The translations under genes were made by a program, and so were the position numbers. Below are positions 1 to 8,077 of a stretch of 64,000 nt of DNA, in pieces. This DNA is from Acetomicrobium hydrogeniformans. Lineage in GTDB: Bacteria; Synergistota; Synergistia; Synergistales; JAFGMB01. Each line of letters starts with the position of its first letter. Position 1 is the first letter of the stretch. The notes under the pieces were generated by a model, which ran no database searches, was not told the origin of the DNA, and was given only the letters and a program-made list of their open reading frames with translations. The stretch lies in contig JAENYO010000003.1 in NCBI GenBank assembly GCA_016841745.1, positions 400,324-464,323 on the forward strand, given 5' to 3'.

Positions 1-1
1 C

Positions 2-163
2 ATTGCCAGGAAAGCCGGAAAGGCTGCCGGTATATTTGTTCTCGACGGCGAACAGGCCAGGAGAAGAGCAGAGCAGGGTTTCCAGTATATAACTATCAAT
101 GCTGATACAGCTCTTCTGGGAAATGCCTGCAGGAGAGAGCTTGGAATCGTGAAGGCAAGATAG
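2..163 (+). CDS. HpcH/HpaI-family aldolase, C-terminal fragment
   Basis: Only the last 53 codons lie in the window; the gene runs off the left edge and stops at TAG 161-163. The visible protein ends IARKAGKAAGIFVLDGEQ, then a segment with QGFQYITINADTALL. This matches the C-terminus of HpcH/HpaI aldolases (2-keto-3-deoxy acid or 4-hydroxy-2-oxo-heptanedioate type), where the AGKAAGI strand and the G-F-x-x-I/V...D...LL segment close the TIM barrel. CitE belongs to the same superfamily, but this tail looks like the aldolase branch, so it should not be read as the citE missing from the cit locus downstream. Substrate unknown. Confidence 0.6.
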   Translation: MARKAGKAAGIFVLDGEQARRRAEQGFQYITINADTALLGNACRRELGIVKAR

Positions 164-235
164 AAGATATGGTCCATTATTTTTTAAGGACTTAGCACTA
201 CAGCATTTTTATAGAATTAACAGAATCTGGGCATA

Positions 236-269
236 CAAAAAGGTCAGCCTCAAAAGGCTGACCTTTTTG
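236..269 (+). terminator. Rho-independent terminator
   Basis: An 8-bp perfect stem GGTCAGCC/GGCTGACC (242-249 and 256-263) with a six-base loop, flanked by A-rich and T-rich runs (TTTTTG after the stem). It closes the aldolase transcript. The rest of the 164-478 gap is AT-rich, with no gene I can support. Confidence 0.85.
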
Positions 270-478
270 TATCATGATCCTTCTGTGTCATAACTGGACA
301 AATTATCTAAAAAGTATCATAATTTTAGTAACTATATGGCATTACATACATTTTATATTATCTTTAATTGTTTTTTTCTACTTCTTGCAAATGTTGATAT
401 CATACCTTTCCTCCATGTTAAATGTTAACAGGTTCAGGATCAGAGTACATTGTTTTAGTGCTTGTCAGGAGGTTCAAA

Positions 479-2338
479 GTGTCTGCTGAAAACAACAGTA
501 TGGACCCTCATGAAAAGATTTACAGGCTGCTTTTCAACAAAACCAGTGATGCTATTTTTTTCCATGAAGTAACAAGTGAAGGCCTTCCTGGTAGTTTCCT
601 CGAGGTAAATGATGTTGCATGCCGAATGCTCTCCTACTCCAGGGATGAACTGTTGAATTTAACGGTGAGAGATATTGATATCCCGGCACAGTGGGATAGA
701 ATGCGGTCTTTAATGGAAGAGCTTTTTCAGAAGGGATATCATACCTTCGAAACAAACCTTGTCAGCAGGGATGGAGTATTTACGCCATGTGAGATACATG
801 CCCATCTTTTCCAGTGGGCGGGAAAGAATGTGATTCTGTCTGTTGCAAGAGATATTTCAGAAAGAAAAAAGGCAGAAAAAGATCTAAGAGACCGTGAGAT
901 TAAATTTCAGACCCTTTTCGAAAGTACCATGGATGGGGTGTTCATTTATGAAATTGATTCTTCAAATATGCCTGGGTCTTTCCTCCAGGTCAATGATTAT
1001 GCCTGTAGAATGTTCGGCTATTCCAGGGAAGAGATACTCTCAACGACAGGTCAACAGCTTGTAAAGCCTGAAGACTGGTCAGTTAAGATCCCAGATATGC
1101 TTGAGGACTTTTCCCATACAAAACATGCATTTTACGAAAGTGAACTAGTAAGAAAAGACGGTTCTTTTTTTCCTGCAGAAATAAGTGCACATCTTTTTGA
1201 ATTGGAGAACAGGCCGGTGGTACTGGCGATATGCAGGGATATATCCGAAAGAAAAAAAGCGGAGGCAGATCTTGTTACAAGTGAGAAGTTCAGATCCTCC
1301 CTTCTTGACAACGCCCCTTATCCTATCCTGGGAATAGCCCCTGACAGATCCATAAGATATGTAAACCGGGCCATGGAAATCTTTACAGGTTTTTCTTCCG
1401 AAGAGCTGCTGGGGAAAAAAGAGCCCTATCCATGGTGGCATAGAGACCTTATTGATCAGACAAGGGAATCTTTTTTGAAAGCCATAGCTACGGGAATAGA
1501 AAAAGTTGAAATCAAGCTCCAGAAAAAAGAGGGCAGTGATATCTGGGCGGAGGTCCATGCCTACCCTGTCTATGAAAATGATGAGTTTCAGTTCACTATT
1601 TCAAACCTTGTGGATATAACCCGTAGAAAGGAGTCTCAAGAACAGCTTGAGATCTATCAGAAAAAACTGCGTGATATGGCTTCGGAGCTTGATATAGCGG
1701 AAGAAAGGGAAAGAAAGAATATTGCCGAGAAGATCCATGACAGCATCGGCCAGACCCTTGCCCTTCTCAAGATCAAGAGTTCAATACTTGAAGACCGGAT
1801 TTCGGATCCCGTAATCGCAGCCATGGCTGCGGAAATCGTAAGCGATCTGGATCAGGTGATCTCCTTCACCAGGGATTTCCTTTTCGAAATAAGCTTCCCC
1901 ATCCTTTATGAGCTGGGTTTTGAGGCTGCAGTGAGATGGCTGGTAGATAAAATGTTCTCAGATCATGCCTTGAGAGTGATATATGAGGATGATGGTCAGG
2001 TAAAACCCATGAGTGAAGATAAAAAAGCTTTCCTTTTCAGATCCTTGAGGGAACTTCTCATGAATGTTATTAAACATGCGGGGATTGATGAGGTATTTAT
2101 AAGGAGTTATCTTGATGGAGACCTGGTTATCCTGGAAGTTGAAGATCGAGGTAAAGGTTTTGATATGGAAGAGATGATCAGAAATGTGCGGTATTCTCCC
2201 TCCTTCGGGTTATTCAGTATAAGGGAGAGAGTTCATTTTATTGGAGGAAACCTGGATATCTGCTCCAGAAAAGACCGGGGTACCATGGTCACCATATCTT
2301 TGCCTGTCGATGATCAGGTCTGGGGGGAGAATGCATGA
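479..2338 (+). CDS. PAS-domain sensor histidine kinase (NarX/DegS type)
   Basis: A 619-residue sensor kinase without an obvious membrane segment, so probably cytoplasmic. Three PAS domains run at about residues 10-130, 143-258 and 271-385; the first two end in the linker ISERKKAE and resemble each other. A HisKA_3 dimerisation domain follows, with the phospho-acceptor His near residue 420 (motif EKIHDSIGQ), then an HATPase_c domain (N-box near 528, DRGKGFD near 557, FGLFSIRER near 575). I chose GTG 479 because AGGAGG lies six bases upstream; a longer ATG frame from 422 lacks a ribosome site. The stop overlaps the start of the response regulator as ATGA, so the two are co-translated. The signal sensed is unknown. 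Confidence 0.9.
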   Translation: MSAENNSMDPHEKIYRLLFNKTSDAIFFHEVTSEGLPGSFLEVNDVACRMLSYSRDELLNLTVRDIDIPAQWDRMRSLMEELFQKGYHTFETNLVSRDGVFTPCEIHAHLFQWAGKNVILSVARDISERKKAEKDLRDREIKFQTLFESTMDGVFIYEIDSSNMPGSFLQVNDYACRMFGYSREEILSTTGQQLVKPEDWSVKIPDMLEDFSHTKHAFYESELVRKDGSFFPAEISAHLFELENRPVVLAICRDISERKKAEADLVTSEKFRSSLLDNAPYPILGIAPDRSIRYVNRAMEIFTGFSSEELLGKKEPYPWWHRDLIDQTRESFLKAIATGIEKVEIKLQKKEGSDIWAEVHAYPVYENDEFQFTISNLVDITRRKESQEQLEIYQKKLRDMASELDIAEERERKNIAEKIHDSIGQTLALLKIKSSILEDRISDPVIAAMAAEIVSDLDQVISFTRDFLFEISFPILYELGFEAAVRWLVDKMFSDHALRVIYEDDGQVKPMSEDKKAFLFRSLRELLMNVIKHAGIDEVFIRSYLDGDLVILEVEDRGKGFDMEEMIRNVRYSPSFGLFSIRERVHFIGGNLDICSRKDRGTMVTISLPVDDQVWGENA

Positions 2339-2991
2339 CCATAAAGATAATTCTTGTGGATAATCATAACCTTTTGAGGGAGGGGCTCAAAACACTTCTT
2401 GATCAGCAGCTCGATATGAAGGTCATAGCAGAAGCGGATAATGGAAGAGATGCCTTTAACCTGGTCAGGAAGTTATCCCCGGACGTAGTGGTTATGGATG
2501 TCATAATGCCTGGTTTTAATGGTATAGAAGCTACCCAGAAGATTCTGAAAGAGAATGGGAATACAAAAGTCCTTGCCCTTTCGGTCCACTCGGATATCAG
2601 GTATGTTGTTGAAATGCTCAAGGCAGGTGCTTCAGGGTATATCCTCAAAGATTGTGCTTTCAGTGATCTTGCAAAATCCATACGGTGCATAATGAAGGGA
2701 GAGGTGTGTCTGAGCCCAAGCATTTCAGAGAAAATAGTTGATGGTTACCTGACTTTTGTCGACAAGGAAGATAAATATGCCATGGCCTCTCCGCTGACAA
2801 CGAGGGAAAAGGAAGTTCTTCAGCTTATAGCAGAAGGCAAGGGAACCAAGGAAATGGCAGAAATGCTTCATCTCAGTATCAAAACAGTTGAGGCCCACCG
2901 TCAGAACATAATGAAAAAATTGAACTTGAAGACCGTCGCCGAATTGACAAAATATGCCCTCCGAGAGGGAATTACCTATCTCGATACCTAG
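2335..2991 (+). CDS. LuxR/NarL-family response regulator
   Basis: A 218-residue response regulator. The receiver domain (about 1-125) carries the phospho-acceptor Asp55 in VVVMDVIMPG and the conserved Lys in YILKD. The C-terminal LuxR/GerE helix-turn-helix (about 150-215) shows LTTREKEVLQLIAEGKGTKE and TVEAHRQNIMKKL. It pairs with the upstream HisKA_3 kinase through a four-base overlap. Targets cannot be read from the window; the small genes immediately downstream are candidates only by position. Confidence 0.93.
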   Translation: MTIKIILVDNHNLLREGLKTLLDQQLDMKVIAEADNGRDAFNLVRKLSPDVVVMDVIMPGFNGIEATQKILKENGNTKVLALSVHSDIRYVVEMLKAGASGYILKDCAFSDLAKSIRCIMKGEVCLSPSISEKIVDGYLTFVDKEDKYAMASPLTTREKEVLQLIAEGKGTKEMAEMLHLSIKTVEAHRQNIMKKLNLKTVAELTKYALREGITYLDT

Positions 2992-3020
2992 ATGCTGAAC
3001 CTTTTATAGAATTCATTCTG

Positions 3021-3051
3021 AAAGCAGCTTTGCAGTGAAAGCTGCTTTTTG
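3021..3051 (+). terminator. Terminator of the two-component operon
   Basis: Inverted repeat AAAGCAGCTTT / AAAGCTGCTTT around a short loop, ending in T-rich sequence, 30 bases after the response regulator stop. Confidence 0.8.
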
Positions 3052-3216
3052 CTGTGTTATTAACCCCCCAAATAAGATTATCCCTATCCCCTGTTAAGGG
3101 AATCCCCTATTGAATACCTCTATCTATGCAGTTATTCTTTGCTCCCGGGGCCTGGTTTCAGGGACTCAGTGCAGACAGAAGATACTTTGATGAAAATAAC
3201 AGGGGAGGCAGATCAT

Positions 3217-3375
3217 ATGAACAGATTGGAAGTTCTGAAAAGGCAGAAAGCATTTCTTGAATCGAATGAGAGCCGCAGGATGATGAAGGAGATCGAATGG
3301 ACCCTCAGGTCTAATCAGGTCGCTGAAGATCTGGAAAGAGAAGTAAGTAAAGAGAAGGCTTTTTCTAAAATATAA
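3217..3375 (+). CDS. Small protein, unknown function (paralogue A)
   Basis: A 52-residue highly charged, probably helical protein beginning MNRLEVLKRQKAFLES. I chose ATG 3217 because GGGGAGG lies eight bases upstream; the in-frame ATG at 3139 has no ribosome site. The next reading frame (3405) begins MNRLSRLLSQREYLES, so the two look like a tandem duplication sharing MNRLxxLxxQxxxLES. No membrane segment, signal peptide or known motif. Not recognised. Confidence 0.55.
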   Translation: MNRLEVLKRQKAFLESNESRRMMKEIEWTLRSNQVAEDLEREVSKEKAFSKI

Positions 3376-3404
3376 CAATATCTGAAGTAGAAAAGTTCTG
3401 CTAT

Positions 3405-3575
3405 ATGAACAGATTATCCAGGCTCTTAAGCCAGAGAGAATATCTTGAATCCCCAGGAGCTCTTAAAGAAATAAGGGGAGATATGTGGGAAAACTGTTAT
3501 ACAAGGATCCTTCTTGAAATTTACAGGGAAGAAACCGGTAACAGGGGGTTTCTGGCAGCCTTTGAAGGTCGCTGA
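3405..3575 (+). CDS. Small protein, unknown function (paralogue B)
   Basis: A 56-residue frame from ATG 3405 to TGA 3573-3575. Its first 16 residues match those of paralogue A at eight or more positions (MNRL, L, Q, LES conserved); after that the two diverge. No clear Shine-Dalgarno is visible, so it may depend on coupling to paralogue A, 29 bases upstream. The shared N-terminus is the main reason to believe it is a gene. Function unknown. Confidence 0.45.
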   Translation: MNRLSRLLSQREYLESPGALKEIRGDMWENCYTRILLEIYREETGNRGFLAAFEGR

Positions 3576-3608
3576 AACCGGTCAGTTGAATAAGTGAGGG
3601 GGTATTTT

Positions 3609-3782
3609 ATGACTGCTGCAAGATCCAGATTGGTTTATCTTGAGGGGCAGCCTTATTGGAAGCATCCTGAAGGGGGCTTTGAGAAGATAGAGGTCTTCCG
3701 GAAAGGGTTTCCCGAGAAGCCCCTTTACCTCAAAACCAGGGATGGGGATCTCAAAAGAATAGGGAATGTTAAAGATAGATAA
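3609..3782 (+). CDS. Small hypothetical protein
   Basis: A 57-residue protein rich in aromatic and basic residues (segments LVYLEGQPYWKHPEGGF and KPLYLKTRDGDLKRIG), suggesting a small beta-rich fold. ATG 3609 is preferred over GTG 3594 because GAGGGGG sits six bases before the ATG. It lies 33 bases after paralogue B and 39 before the next small gene, so the four probably form one transcript ending at 4055-4088. Not recognised. Confidence 0.5.
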   Translation: MTAARSRLVYLEGQPYWKHPEGGFEKIEVFRKGFPEKPLYLKTRDGDLKRIGNVKDR

Positions 3783-3821
3783 GATTCTCAAGGACAATTC
3801 CCTTTTAAGGAGAGTGGAGAG

Positions 3822-4019
3822 ATGAAAGCATATAAACAGAATAATTCCCTGGACAGCCAAGGAAAAAAATATGTTTTCCCTGAAGATTTCTTTGCCGGGT
3901 TAGAGGGGCTGGAAGGGGAATCAATGGATCCACATTATCCATTGAACAGAATGTCCAGTTTCAGGTTTAAGCCTGATCGATCTGGCAGGAGAAGGGCCAA
4001 AAAGGATGAAAGGTCTTGA
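3822..4019 (+). CDS. Small hypothetical protein
   Basis: A 65-residue hydrophilic protein with an Arg/Lys-rich C-terminus (FKPDRSGRRRAKKDERS). GGAGAG-type ribosome sites precede ATG 3822. It is the last of four small genes before a strong terminator. No family recognised; a basic tail could mean nucleic-acid binding, but that is a guess. Confidence 0.5.
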   Translation: MKAYKQNNSLDSQGKKYVFPEDFFAGLEGLEGESMDPHYPLNRMSSFRFKPDRSGRRRAKKDERS

Positions 4020-4054
4020 ATTCAAGACCTTCTTTATAAACAATAGTGGTTAAG

Positions 4055-4088
4055 GAAGAAGGCGGATTTGTTCCGCCTTCTTATTTTT
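4055..4088 (+). terminator. Rho-independent terminator
   Basis: Stem GAAGGCGGA / TCCGCCTTC around a TTTGT loop, with T-rich sequence after it (TTATTTTTTA). Ends the small-gene cluster. Confidence 0.85.
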
Positions 4089-4140
4089 TATCACCTGGAG
4101 GTGTAAGATAAAAAATAATGTAAAATTTTTTAAAAAGCGG

Positions 4141-4734
4141 GTGGAGAGGATCGATCGGAAGCGGATAGCCATTCATGAGGCAGGTCATCTTGTTATGGCC
4201 CTTATTCTGGATCTTGATGTTCTGGGGTGTGATGTATCCAGGAAAAGGGCATCCTTTGAAGGCGAGCTGGGACGCTGTCTTGTCTTCGACCCAGATCCTG
4301 TTGGTATAAGAAAGTTCCTGGTTGCAATGGCCGGGATAATGGCTGAAAACCACTTTTATTCTAATGACAGGGGAGGCCTGAAGGACAGGAATGATGCCTT
4401 AGGCCATCTTCGAAGGTTTCTTCGTCATTACAATCGCGTGCCTGCCTATGATTCTCTCAAACCAGTCCTTGAAGAAGCCTCAGTCCTTTTCCATAAACCC
4501 GGCATACTCATGATTGTGGAAGAAGCTGCGGATATGCTCGTGAAGAGGATACGGATCGATTCCATGGAAGTTGATATTTTCCGGAAAAAGATCAGAGGAA
4601 CAGGTGATTTTTCGATCCTTTCAGATATGGTGAATGAACTGGTGGAACCTGAAGCACCTTTGAACTGGAAAGAAACAGGGCTGATCCTGTTGAAAAAAAC
4701 TAAACAGCTGGTACTTCGGCTCAGAAAGATGTAG
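4141..4734 (+). CDS. Orphan HEAGH metalloprotease-like protein (M41/FtsH protease-domain type)
   Basis: A 197-residue protein with the zinc-binding helix IAIHEAGHLVMALIL at its N-terminus, the signature of the peptidase M41 domain of FtsH. A second conserved-looking stretch is LVAMAGIMAENHFY, followed by the acidic DRNDALGH. There is no AAA+ ATPase domain or membrane segment, so it is a stand-alone domain rather than FtsH. The start is uncertain. GTG 4141 has no ribosome site, whereas GGAGGTG at 4097-4103 is well placed for an in-frame ATA at 4108, which would add IKNNVKFFKKR. Target and activity unknown. Confidence 0.6.
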   Translation: MERIDRKRIAIHEAGHLVMALILDLDVLGCDVSRKRASFEGELGRCLVFDPDPVGIRKFLVAMAGIMAENHFYSNDRGGLKDRNDALGHLRRFLRHYNRVPAYDSLKPVLEEASVLFHKPGILMIVEEAADMLVKRIRIDSMEVDIFRKKIRGTGDFSILSDMVNELVEPEAPLNWKETGLILLKKTKQLVLRLRKM

Positions 4735-4857
4735 TCCAGAAATACAGAACAGGAGAGGCCTCCTTCTTCTGTTCTGTTACACCGCAAATCCCTTCCTGAT
4801 AGAGACTTGGTTTTGAAAAGATCAACCAGGCAGATCAGTAGAATGCTCAGATCCCGT

Positions 4858-4886
4858 TTGCACTTAATTAAAGATGAAGATATTAT
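4858..4886 (+). promoter_or_regulatory. Probable promoter of the TRAP/cit operon
   Basis: TTGCAC and TATTAT separated by exactly 17 bases, a good sigma-70-type match, about 215 bases upstream of dctP. The 4735-5102 gap also holds an imperfect hairpin at 4745-4776 (CAGAACAG/CTGTTCTG) with no T-run. Confidence 0.5.
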
Positions 4887-4901
4887 GATTGCATAAGGGT
4901 T

Positions 4902-4920
4902 GGAAAATTATGTGTTTTCC
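4902..4920 (+). promoter_or_regulatory. Inverted repeat, possible operator
   Basis: GGAAAA-TTATGTG-TTTTCC lies just downstream of the predicted transcription start of the TRAP/cit operon, where a repressor site would be expected. Motif and position only; no regulator is assigned. Confidence 0.3.
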
Positions 4921-5102
4921 CGAATAATGCCTTCCACCTCCCAGAAGCACCCTTTATAACCTTTCTCATTACAGATATAACAATCCATCCAGAGTTGAAA
5001 GATGGATTATCCTGCGGGTTTGTTTTGTATTCTTACCAGTTACTGATTGTTTCTTCAAAGAATAAATGGAACATATTCCAAATCAGAAGGGGGAACCGTT
5101 TT

Positions 5103-6107
5103 ATGAGAAAAGCAGTAGTTCTGGTAATGGCAGTATTGTTGTGTCTAAGCCTCTTTGCAGCACCCGTTCTTGCCAAGGCTGTCAAGTGGGATGCTAATTC
5201 CGTATGGCCTCCAAACAACCATCACTCCATGGGGTTGGAAGAATTTGCAAAGATGGTAGCCGAAAAGACTGATGGGCAACTGGAGGTAGTGGTCCATTCA
5301 GGGGGGGCCCTGGGCTACAAAGGACCTGAACTTCTCAAGGCAGTCCGGGATGGCCTTATGCCCGTATCGGACATGCTTACAAGTGGAGTAGCAGGAGATG
5401 AACCCCTCTATACCATGCCGACCCTTCCTTTCCTTGTTAGAGGATTCAAGGAAGGGAAACTGCTTGCGGATATCTGTCGACCCTACTTTGATGAAGCGGC
5501 CGAGAAAAAATGGAAGCAGAAGATCCTTTACATTGCTCCCTGGCCGGCAGCGGGTATCTGGACCCAGAAGGAGATCCGGACAGTTGCCGACATGAAGGGT
5601 CTTAAAACCCGGACCTATGACAAGAATGGTGCACTGGTCATGAAAGCAGTTGAGGCAACGCCCTATCCTCTTCCCTTCAGTGAAGTCTATTCTTCTCTGG
5701 CAACCGGTCTGATCGATTCGGTCCTTACTTCTACTCCCACTGGTGTTGACGGCAAGTTCTGGGAGGTCCTTAAATATTTCCAGAGGGTCGATATTACCAT
5801 GGCCACAGACCTTGTAACTGTAAATCTCAAGGCCTTCAATAAGCTTGAGCCCAAGATGCAGGAAAAGGTTCTTGAAGCCGGAAAAGAGATGGAGAAGATC
5901 ATGTGGGCCAGGGTGGAGGAACTTGACCTCCAGAAGGAAAAAATGTGCAACGATAACGGAATTATCAGTGTCCCGGTTTCATCGGAATTTCTCGATGAGC
6001 TCACGGAGATAACAAGGGAGATCCGTAAGGAATGGTATGATTCAGCACCGGATAATGGAAAGAAGATCTATGACGAATTTCTGAAACAGGTTGGACGGCA
6101 GGGATAG
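5103..6107 (+). CDS. dctP: TRAP transporter solute-binding protein (DctP family)
   Basis: A 334-residue periplasmic binding protein. It starts with a signal peptide (MRKAVVLVMAVLLCLSLFAA, cleavage likely after VLA) and continues with the DctP pattern of GLEEFAKMVAEKTDGQL, an SxxFxxPxLPF-like segment (YTMPTLPFLVRGF) and the ligand-lobe stretch DMKGLKTRTYDKNG. ATG 5103 is chosen for the signal peptide and the AGAAGGGGG upstream; the longer frame from 4995 would bury the signal. It is followed by a hairpin and then dctQ and dctM, and citC begins 33 bases after dctM. This makes citrate or another carboxylate a plausible ligand, by inference only. Confidence 0.9.
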   Translation: MRKAVVLVMAVLLCLSLFAAPVLAKAVKWDANSVWPPNNHHSMGLEEFAKMVAEKTDGQLEVVVHSGGALGYKGPELLKAVRDGLMPVSDMLTSGVAGDEPLYTMPTLPFLVRGFKEGKLLADICRPYFDEAAEKKWKQKILYIAPWPAAGIWTQKEIRTVADMKGLKTRTYDKNGALVMKAVEATPYPLPFSEVYSSLATGLIDSVLTSTPTGVDGKFWEVLKYFQRVDITMATDLVTVNLKAFNKLEPKMQEKVLEAGKEMEKIMWARVEELDLQKEKMCNDNGIISVPVSSEFLDELTEITREIRKEWYDSAPDNGKKIYDEFLKQVGRQG

Positions 6108-6125
6108 TACTTTTGCAGACAAACA

Positions 6126-6160
6126 GAGGGAAGGACCCTTCCGGGTCCTTCCCTCCTTTG
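6126..6160 (+). terminator. Intercistronic hairpin between dctP and dctQ
   Basis: Perfect 13-bp stem GAGGGAAGGACCC / GGGTCCTTCCCTC with a TTCC loop at 6126-6155, then CTTTG. It probably makes more binding protein than membrane subunits by partial termination or by stabilising the dctP mRNA end. The second TRAP system in this window has a hairpin at the same place. Confidence 0.7.
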
Positions 6161-6197
6161 ATCGTTCTCTTTTTTATTCTGGAAGGATGAAAATTAC

Positions 6198-6731
6198 ATG
6201 GAAAAGATCACCAGATTCAGTGACATTCTTTCCGGTATGGGAGGAGCCCTCTCGGGTATCATGATAGCCGCAGGTACTCTCCTTGTCATAGCGGAGATCC
6301 TTGTGCGGTCCCTTTTCAACGGAACACTCTATATCACAGAGGAATATTCCGGTTACCTTATGTCCGCCCTTACGTTTCTGGCCCTTGGTTACACTCTGAA
6401 AGAGAAGGGGCATATAAGGATGACCTTCCTTCATAACATACTGCATGGGAGATCCAGGTTATTCCTGGACATGATATGCTACATGGCCGGTTTTATTTTC
6501 TGTACCGTTCTTACCTGGGTGACCTTTCTTTTTTTCTGGGATTCCGTTGTGAGCGGGACCACGTCCATGCAGATTTCTGAAACCTGGCTGGCCATACCCC
6601 AGAGCTTTCTGCCCATGGGAGCGTTTATGCTTGCCCTTCAGTTCCTGGCGGAATTTTTCAAGGACTTTATTCGGTTCAAATCAGGTTCCTGGCAGGATGT
6701 AACTGAAGAGTCCAGGGATCTGGGCCACTAG
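6198..6731 (+). CDS. dctQ: TRAP transporter small membrane subunit (DctQ family)
   Basis: A 177-residue protein with four hydrophobic segments (about 18-38, 48-66, 88-110 and 130-155). It has the DctQ features of an early R-x-L-F...TEEYSGYLM segment and a G-H-I-R motif (LKEKGHIRMTFL) after helix 2. It sits between dctP and dctM, with dctM starting within a dozen bases of its stop. It forms the membrane domain with DctM. Confidence 0.9.
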   Translation: MEKITRFSDILSGMGGALSGIMIAAGTLLVIAEILVRSLFNGTLYITEEYSGYLMSALTFLALGYTLKEKGHIRMTFLHNILHGRSRLFLDMICYMAGFIFCTVLTWVTFLFFWDSVVSGTTSMQISETWLAIPQSFLPMGAFMLALQFLAEFFKDFIRFKSGSWQDVTEESRDLGH

Positions 6732-6742
6732 GGGGGATGGGG

Positions 6743-8044
6743 ATGGAGCTTTTAGTTAAGTCAGTTGCTTTACTGGCCTTCCTTTTCCTTTTCCTGGGCG
6801 GAACGGTCTGGATAGGTATATCTCTTTTCATGGTGGGACTTCTTGGATTGATAATCTTTACTGATCTTCCTGCCCTTACCATAATGTCAAATATCGTATG
6901 GAACAACACCAGTGGTTCTACCATGATGGCCCTTCCTCTTTTTGTCTTCATGGGGGAGATCCTGTTCCGTAGCAAGATATCCGAAAACCTGTTCAACGGA
7001 TTATCACCATGGATGGACAGGATCCCCGGCAGGCTTATCCACGTAAATGTTTTTGCCAGTACCCTTTTTGCGGCTGTCAGCGGTTCCTCTGCTGCAACAA
7101 CGGCTACTGTCGGTAAAATAACTCTGCCGGAATTCAGGAAGCGGGGATATGACAGGACCCTCTGTGTGGGATCCCTTGCAGGGGCAGGTACTCTGGGTTT
7201 CCTCATACCCCCCAGCATGATGATGCTTGTATACGGTATCATGGCCGATGTAAGTATCGGCAAGCTCTTTATAGCCGGTTTTATCCCGGGTATCATAATA
7301 GCCCTTACTTTCAGCGGTTATGTTATGTACAGATGTGTAAAGGACCCCGAACTGGCACCTGCCGGGGATCTTTCCTATTCCTGGGGGGATCGACTGAGGT
7401 CCATACCCCTTCTTGCCCCGGTAATAATTCTTGTGACCATAGTTCTTGGAAGCATTTATGCCGGATGGGCCACTCCTACGGAAGCGGCGGCAGTTGGAGT
7501 AGCCGGGGCTCTATTCTTTGCCCTCCTTACGAAAAGTCTTACCTGGCAGATCTTGAGAGATGCTCTTATGGGGTCGGTAAAAACCAGCTGCATGATAATG
7601 TGGATAGTATGCGGAGCAGCCTTCCTTTCAGTTGCGGTAGGCTACCTGGGAATAGCCACCAGCCTTACCAGTTTTGTAAGCGGTCTGGGATTATCCAGGT
7701 ATACTCTTATCCTCATTCTTTCCATAATGTATCTTGTCATGGGCTGTCTTCTGGATGGATTCTCAATGATAGTGATGAGCCTTCCCATAGCCCTTCCTCT
7801 GATAAACCAGGCAGGTTTTGATCCCATCTGGTTCGGCATCTACCTTGTAATAATGATACAGCTCGCCCAGATAACTCCTCCGGTAGGTTTTAACCTTTTT
7901 GTTATCAATGGACTTATAGATGACGATATCGGAAAGATAGCAGTCGCTGCCCTTCCTTTTTTTGTTATGCTACTTGTAGTCACGGCGCTTTTAACATTTT
8001 TCCCGGATATTGTATTATTCTTACCTAGAATGATGGTGCGGTAA
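6743..8044 (+). CDS. dctM: TRAP transporter large membrane subunit (DctM family)
   Basis: A polytopic protein of 433 residues, about 12 membrane segments, the Na+-coupled channel subunit of the TRAP system. Family landmarks include ASTLFAAVSGSSAATTATVG, IPPSMMMLVYG, a WATPTEAAAVGV segment and ITPPVGFNLFVI near the end. ATG 6743 is preferred because a G-rich ribosome site (6731-6736) sits six bases upstream; the ATG at 6737 abuts it. Confidence 0.92.
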   Translation: MELLVKSVALLAFLFLFLGGTVWIGISLFMVGLLGLIIFTDLPALTIMSNIVWNNTSGSTMMALPLFVFMGEILFRSKISENLFNGLSPWMDRIPGRLIHVNVFASTLFAAVSGSSAATTATVGKITLPEFRKRGYDRTLCVGSLAGAGTLGFLIPPSMMMLVYGIMADVSIGKLFIAGFIPGIIIALTFSGYVMYRCVKDPELAPAGDLSYSWGDRLRSIPLLAPVIILVTIVLGSIYAGWATPTEAAAVGVAGALFFALLTKSLTWQILRDALMGSVKTSCMIMWIVCGAAFLSVAVGYLGIATSLTSFVSGLGLSRYTLILILSIMYLVMGCLLDGFSMIVMSLPIALPLINQAGFDPIWFGIYLVIMIQLAQITPPVGFNLFVINGLIDDDIGKIAVAALPFFVMLLVVTALLTFFPDIVLFLPRMMVR

Positions 8045-8077
8045 ACTTTAGATAAATTTTAAAAGGAGCTGTCTGCC

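Noticed and set aside
2..163. citE as the identity of the partial gene at the left edge
   Set aside because: The C-terminal sequence fits HpcH/HpaI aldolases better than the citrate-lyase beta subunit, and it is 8 kb from citC with unrelated genes between.
274..489. 71-codon + strand open frame
   Set aside because: Low-complexity hydrophobic translation, no ribosome site; it overlaps the start of the kinase gene.
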